Source: Sepiola atlantica (Eukaryota > Mollusca > Cephalopoda > Sepiida > Sepiolidae). From it: 64,000 nucleotides of DNA. A program made the position numbers and the translations under genes. Below the pieces are notes generated by a model. The model searched no databases, was not told where the DNA came from, and saw only the letters and a list, made by a program, of their open reading frames with translations. Below are positions 63,026 to 64,000 of the stretch, piece after piece. Numbering within the stretch: the first letter of the stretch is position 1; every line of letters starts with the position of its first letter. The stretch spans positions 186,001 to 250,000 of the forward strand of contig CAUVYP010001198.1 in assembly GCA_963556195.1 (NCBI GenBank), read 5' to 3'.

Positions 63026-64000
63026 TTAGCGCGTTTTAAAGTTGATATCGCTTTTGTTAATAACTTCAATATTTATTCGAATTGTGCCACGAAACTTTGC
63101 AGACAGTCGCGGAGACAGATTTACTACTGAAGTACCAAGTTTTCGAAGTGCAGCTCTTGTACTGCCGGAGATATGTCGATACAAACTGAATACGCAAAAC
63201 ATCAACAAAATTTAGCGCGTTTTAAAGTTGATATCGCGTTTGTTAATAACTTCCACATTTATTCGAATTGTACCACGAAACTTTGCAGACAGTCGCGGAT
63301 AGGCCTTTTCTACTGAAGTACCAAGTTTCAGAAGTGCAGCTCTTGTACTGCCGGAGATATGTCGATACAAACTGAATACGCAAAACATCAACAAAATTTA
63401 GCGCGTTTTAAAGTTGATATCGCTTTTGTTAATAACTTCCAAATTTATTCGAATTGTGCCACGAAACTTTGCAGACAGTCGCGGAGACATGTTTTCTACT
63501 GAAGTACCAAGTTTACCAAGTGCAGCTCTGGTACTGCCGGAGATATGTCGATACAAACTGAATACGCAGAACATCAACAAAATTTTGCGCGTTTTAAAGT
63601 TGATACCGCTTTTGTTAATAACTTCCACATTTATTCGAATTGTGCCACGAAACTTTGCAGACAGTCGCGGAGAACTGTTTTGCTACTGAAGTACCAAGTT
63701 TCAGAAGTGCAGCTTTTGTACTGCCGGAGATATGTCGATACAAACTGAATACGCAAAACATCAACAAAATTCAGCGCGTTTTAAAGTTGATATCGCTTTT
63801 GTTAATAACTTCCACATTTATTCGAATTGTACCACGAAACTTTGCAGACAGTCGCGGATAAACCTTTTCTACTCAAGTACCAAGTTTCAGAAGTGCAGCT
63901 CTTGTACTGCCGGAGATATGTCGATACAAACTGAATACGCAAAACATCAACAAAATTTAGCGCGTTTTAAAGTTGATATCGCTTTTGTTAATAACTTCCA
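63026..64000 (+). repeat. Unit E2, partial copy of E1 cut by the window edge
   Basis: The 975 bp from 63026 to the window end follow 60421-61395 at an offset of 2,605 bp. I saw no difference between the two by eye, including the one-base insertion in GTTTTGCTACTG and the GGATAAACCTTTTCTACTCAAG monomer. It stops 44 bp into a monomer, so the copy continues outside. Confidence 0.88.

Larger units (their letters stand above)
1..64000 (+). repeat. Satellite DNA array, 186 bp monomer, higher-order repeat organisation, fills the window
   Basis: Every stretch of the window can be aligned to one 186 bp unit, always in the same orientation. Landmarks recurring once per unit are TTAGCGCG, GTTGATATCGC, ATTCGAATTG, TTTGCAGACAGTCG, GTGCAGCT, GCCGGAGATATGTCGATAC and ACGCAAAACAT. 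From 146 to 63956 there are 343 monomers with a net +13 bp drift. Monomers of altered length start at 518, 3865, 6473, 9081, 11317, 26382, 36054, 44984, 57446 and 59864 (185 bp), at 34379, 36239, 38844, 40891, 45727, 58003, 60979 and 63584 (187 bp), and at 4608, 7216 and 9824 (191 bp). No unique DNA, transposon or inversion interrupts the array. A centromeric or pericentromeric role is an inference from organisation only. Confidence 0.98.

Noticed and set aside
703..63394. Recurring minus-strand open frames of about 60 codons, one per monomer, as a repeated small-protein gene family
   Set aside because: They exist because 186 is divisible by three. Most would have to start at TTG, not ATG. 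Whole classes carry in-frame stops (CAACTAAAT junctions, and TACTCAAG in m monomers). Substitutions cluster at amino-acid-changing sites in the hypervariable window, and one-base indels are tolerated. Nothing resembles a promoter or terminator.
1..64000. CRISPR array
   Set aside because: The repeat is 186 bp with no unique spacers. The 15-nt variable window recurs as a limited set of classes, which is the opposite of spacers, and there are no cas genes.
1..64000. CENP-B box (TTCG, four bases, A, two bases, CGGG)
   Set aside because: The only TTCG in the monomer is in ATTCGAATTGTGCC, which lacks the A and CGGG at the required spacing. No copy I inspected matches on either strand.
1..64000. 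tRNA, rRNA, transposon ends, telomere repeats or other inserted sequence
   Set aside because: Every segment aligns to the 186 bp monomer with only small indels. No stretch of even about 20 bp falls outside the unit.

Overview
The whole 64 kb window is one uninterrupted tandem satellite DNA array. I see no gene, RNA gene, transposon or unique sequence in it. The unit is a 186 bp monomer, all copies in the same head-to-tail orientation. Setting the register at the conserved TTAGCGCG box, the first full monomer starts at 146 and the last partial one at 63957. That gives 343 complete monomers plus partial ones at each edge (145 bp and 44 bp). 322 of the 343 are exactly 186 bp; the 21 others are 185, 187 or 191 bp. 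The array enters and leaves the window in mid-monomer, so it is larger than 64 kb.

The organism cannot be named from this sequence. A clean megasatellite with multi-monomer (higher-order) periodicity, nucleosome-sized units and no inserted genes points to eukaryotic heterochromatin, possibly (peri)centromeric. The consensus monomer is about 39% G+C (72 of 186 positions) and carries 10 CpG dinucleotides against about 7 expected from base composition. CpG is therefore not depleted, which argues against a heavily CpG-methylated germline such as that of vertebrates.

Monomers fall into recurrent classes, recognised mainly by a 15-nt hypervariable window (monomer positions 86-100) plus linked substitutions. 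Shorthand used below, with the window sequence: h GGATAGGCCTTTTCT; n GGATAGGCCTCTTCA; i GGAGACATGTTTTCT; j AGAGACAGATTTACT; j2 GAAGACATATTTACT; k GGAGACATATTGTCT with CACCAAAC; a GGAGACAGATTTTCT with TGATGTAC; b GGATAGACAG/CGTTTCT with GCCAAG; c GGAGACAGATTYTCT with CAGTTATT; c2 a c variant with TACGTCGA; c3 a c variant with CTGCAGTACC; d GGAGAACTGTTTTCT with ATAAGAATTG and GATACC; d2/e the same window with ATTCG; f GGAAACATATTGTCT with CTGTGCC; g TTCAATATTT with GGAGACATATTTACT; l GGAGACCTTTTTTCT; m AGATAGGCCTTTTCT with ACTCAAG.

Layout: 1-14105 is a left domain of n/i/h-rich higher-order units (17-mer, then two 14-mers of 2,608 bp, then two 8-mers and a 3-mer). 14106-35867 is a domain built from a-b-c-d-b-c2-l-m and f-g-h-i-j-k strings, amplified as 17-mers (3,162 bp), 9-mers (about 1,674 bp) and 11-mers (2,046 bp). 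35868-47773 is an n-a-b-d-b-c3-e domain with 14-, 11- and 16-mer units. 47774-56515 is a 24-mer (4,464 bp) and its 23-mer sister. 56516-64000 is mixed monomers ending in a 14-mer (2,605 bp) whose second copy runs off the window. Neighbouring monomers differ at several percent of positions, while long unit copies are nearly identical. This is the pattern expected from repeated recent unequal exchange or segmental amplification, if the assembly is correct.

Open frames of about 60 codons recur every 186 bp on the minus strand because 186 is divisible by three. They are closed by a stop in nearly every monomer and broken by internal stops in several classes, so I do not annotate them as genes.
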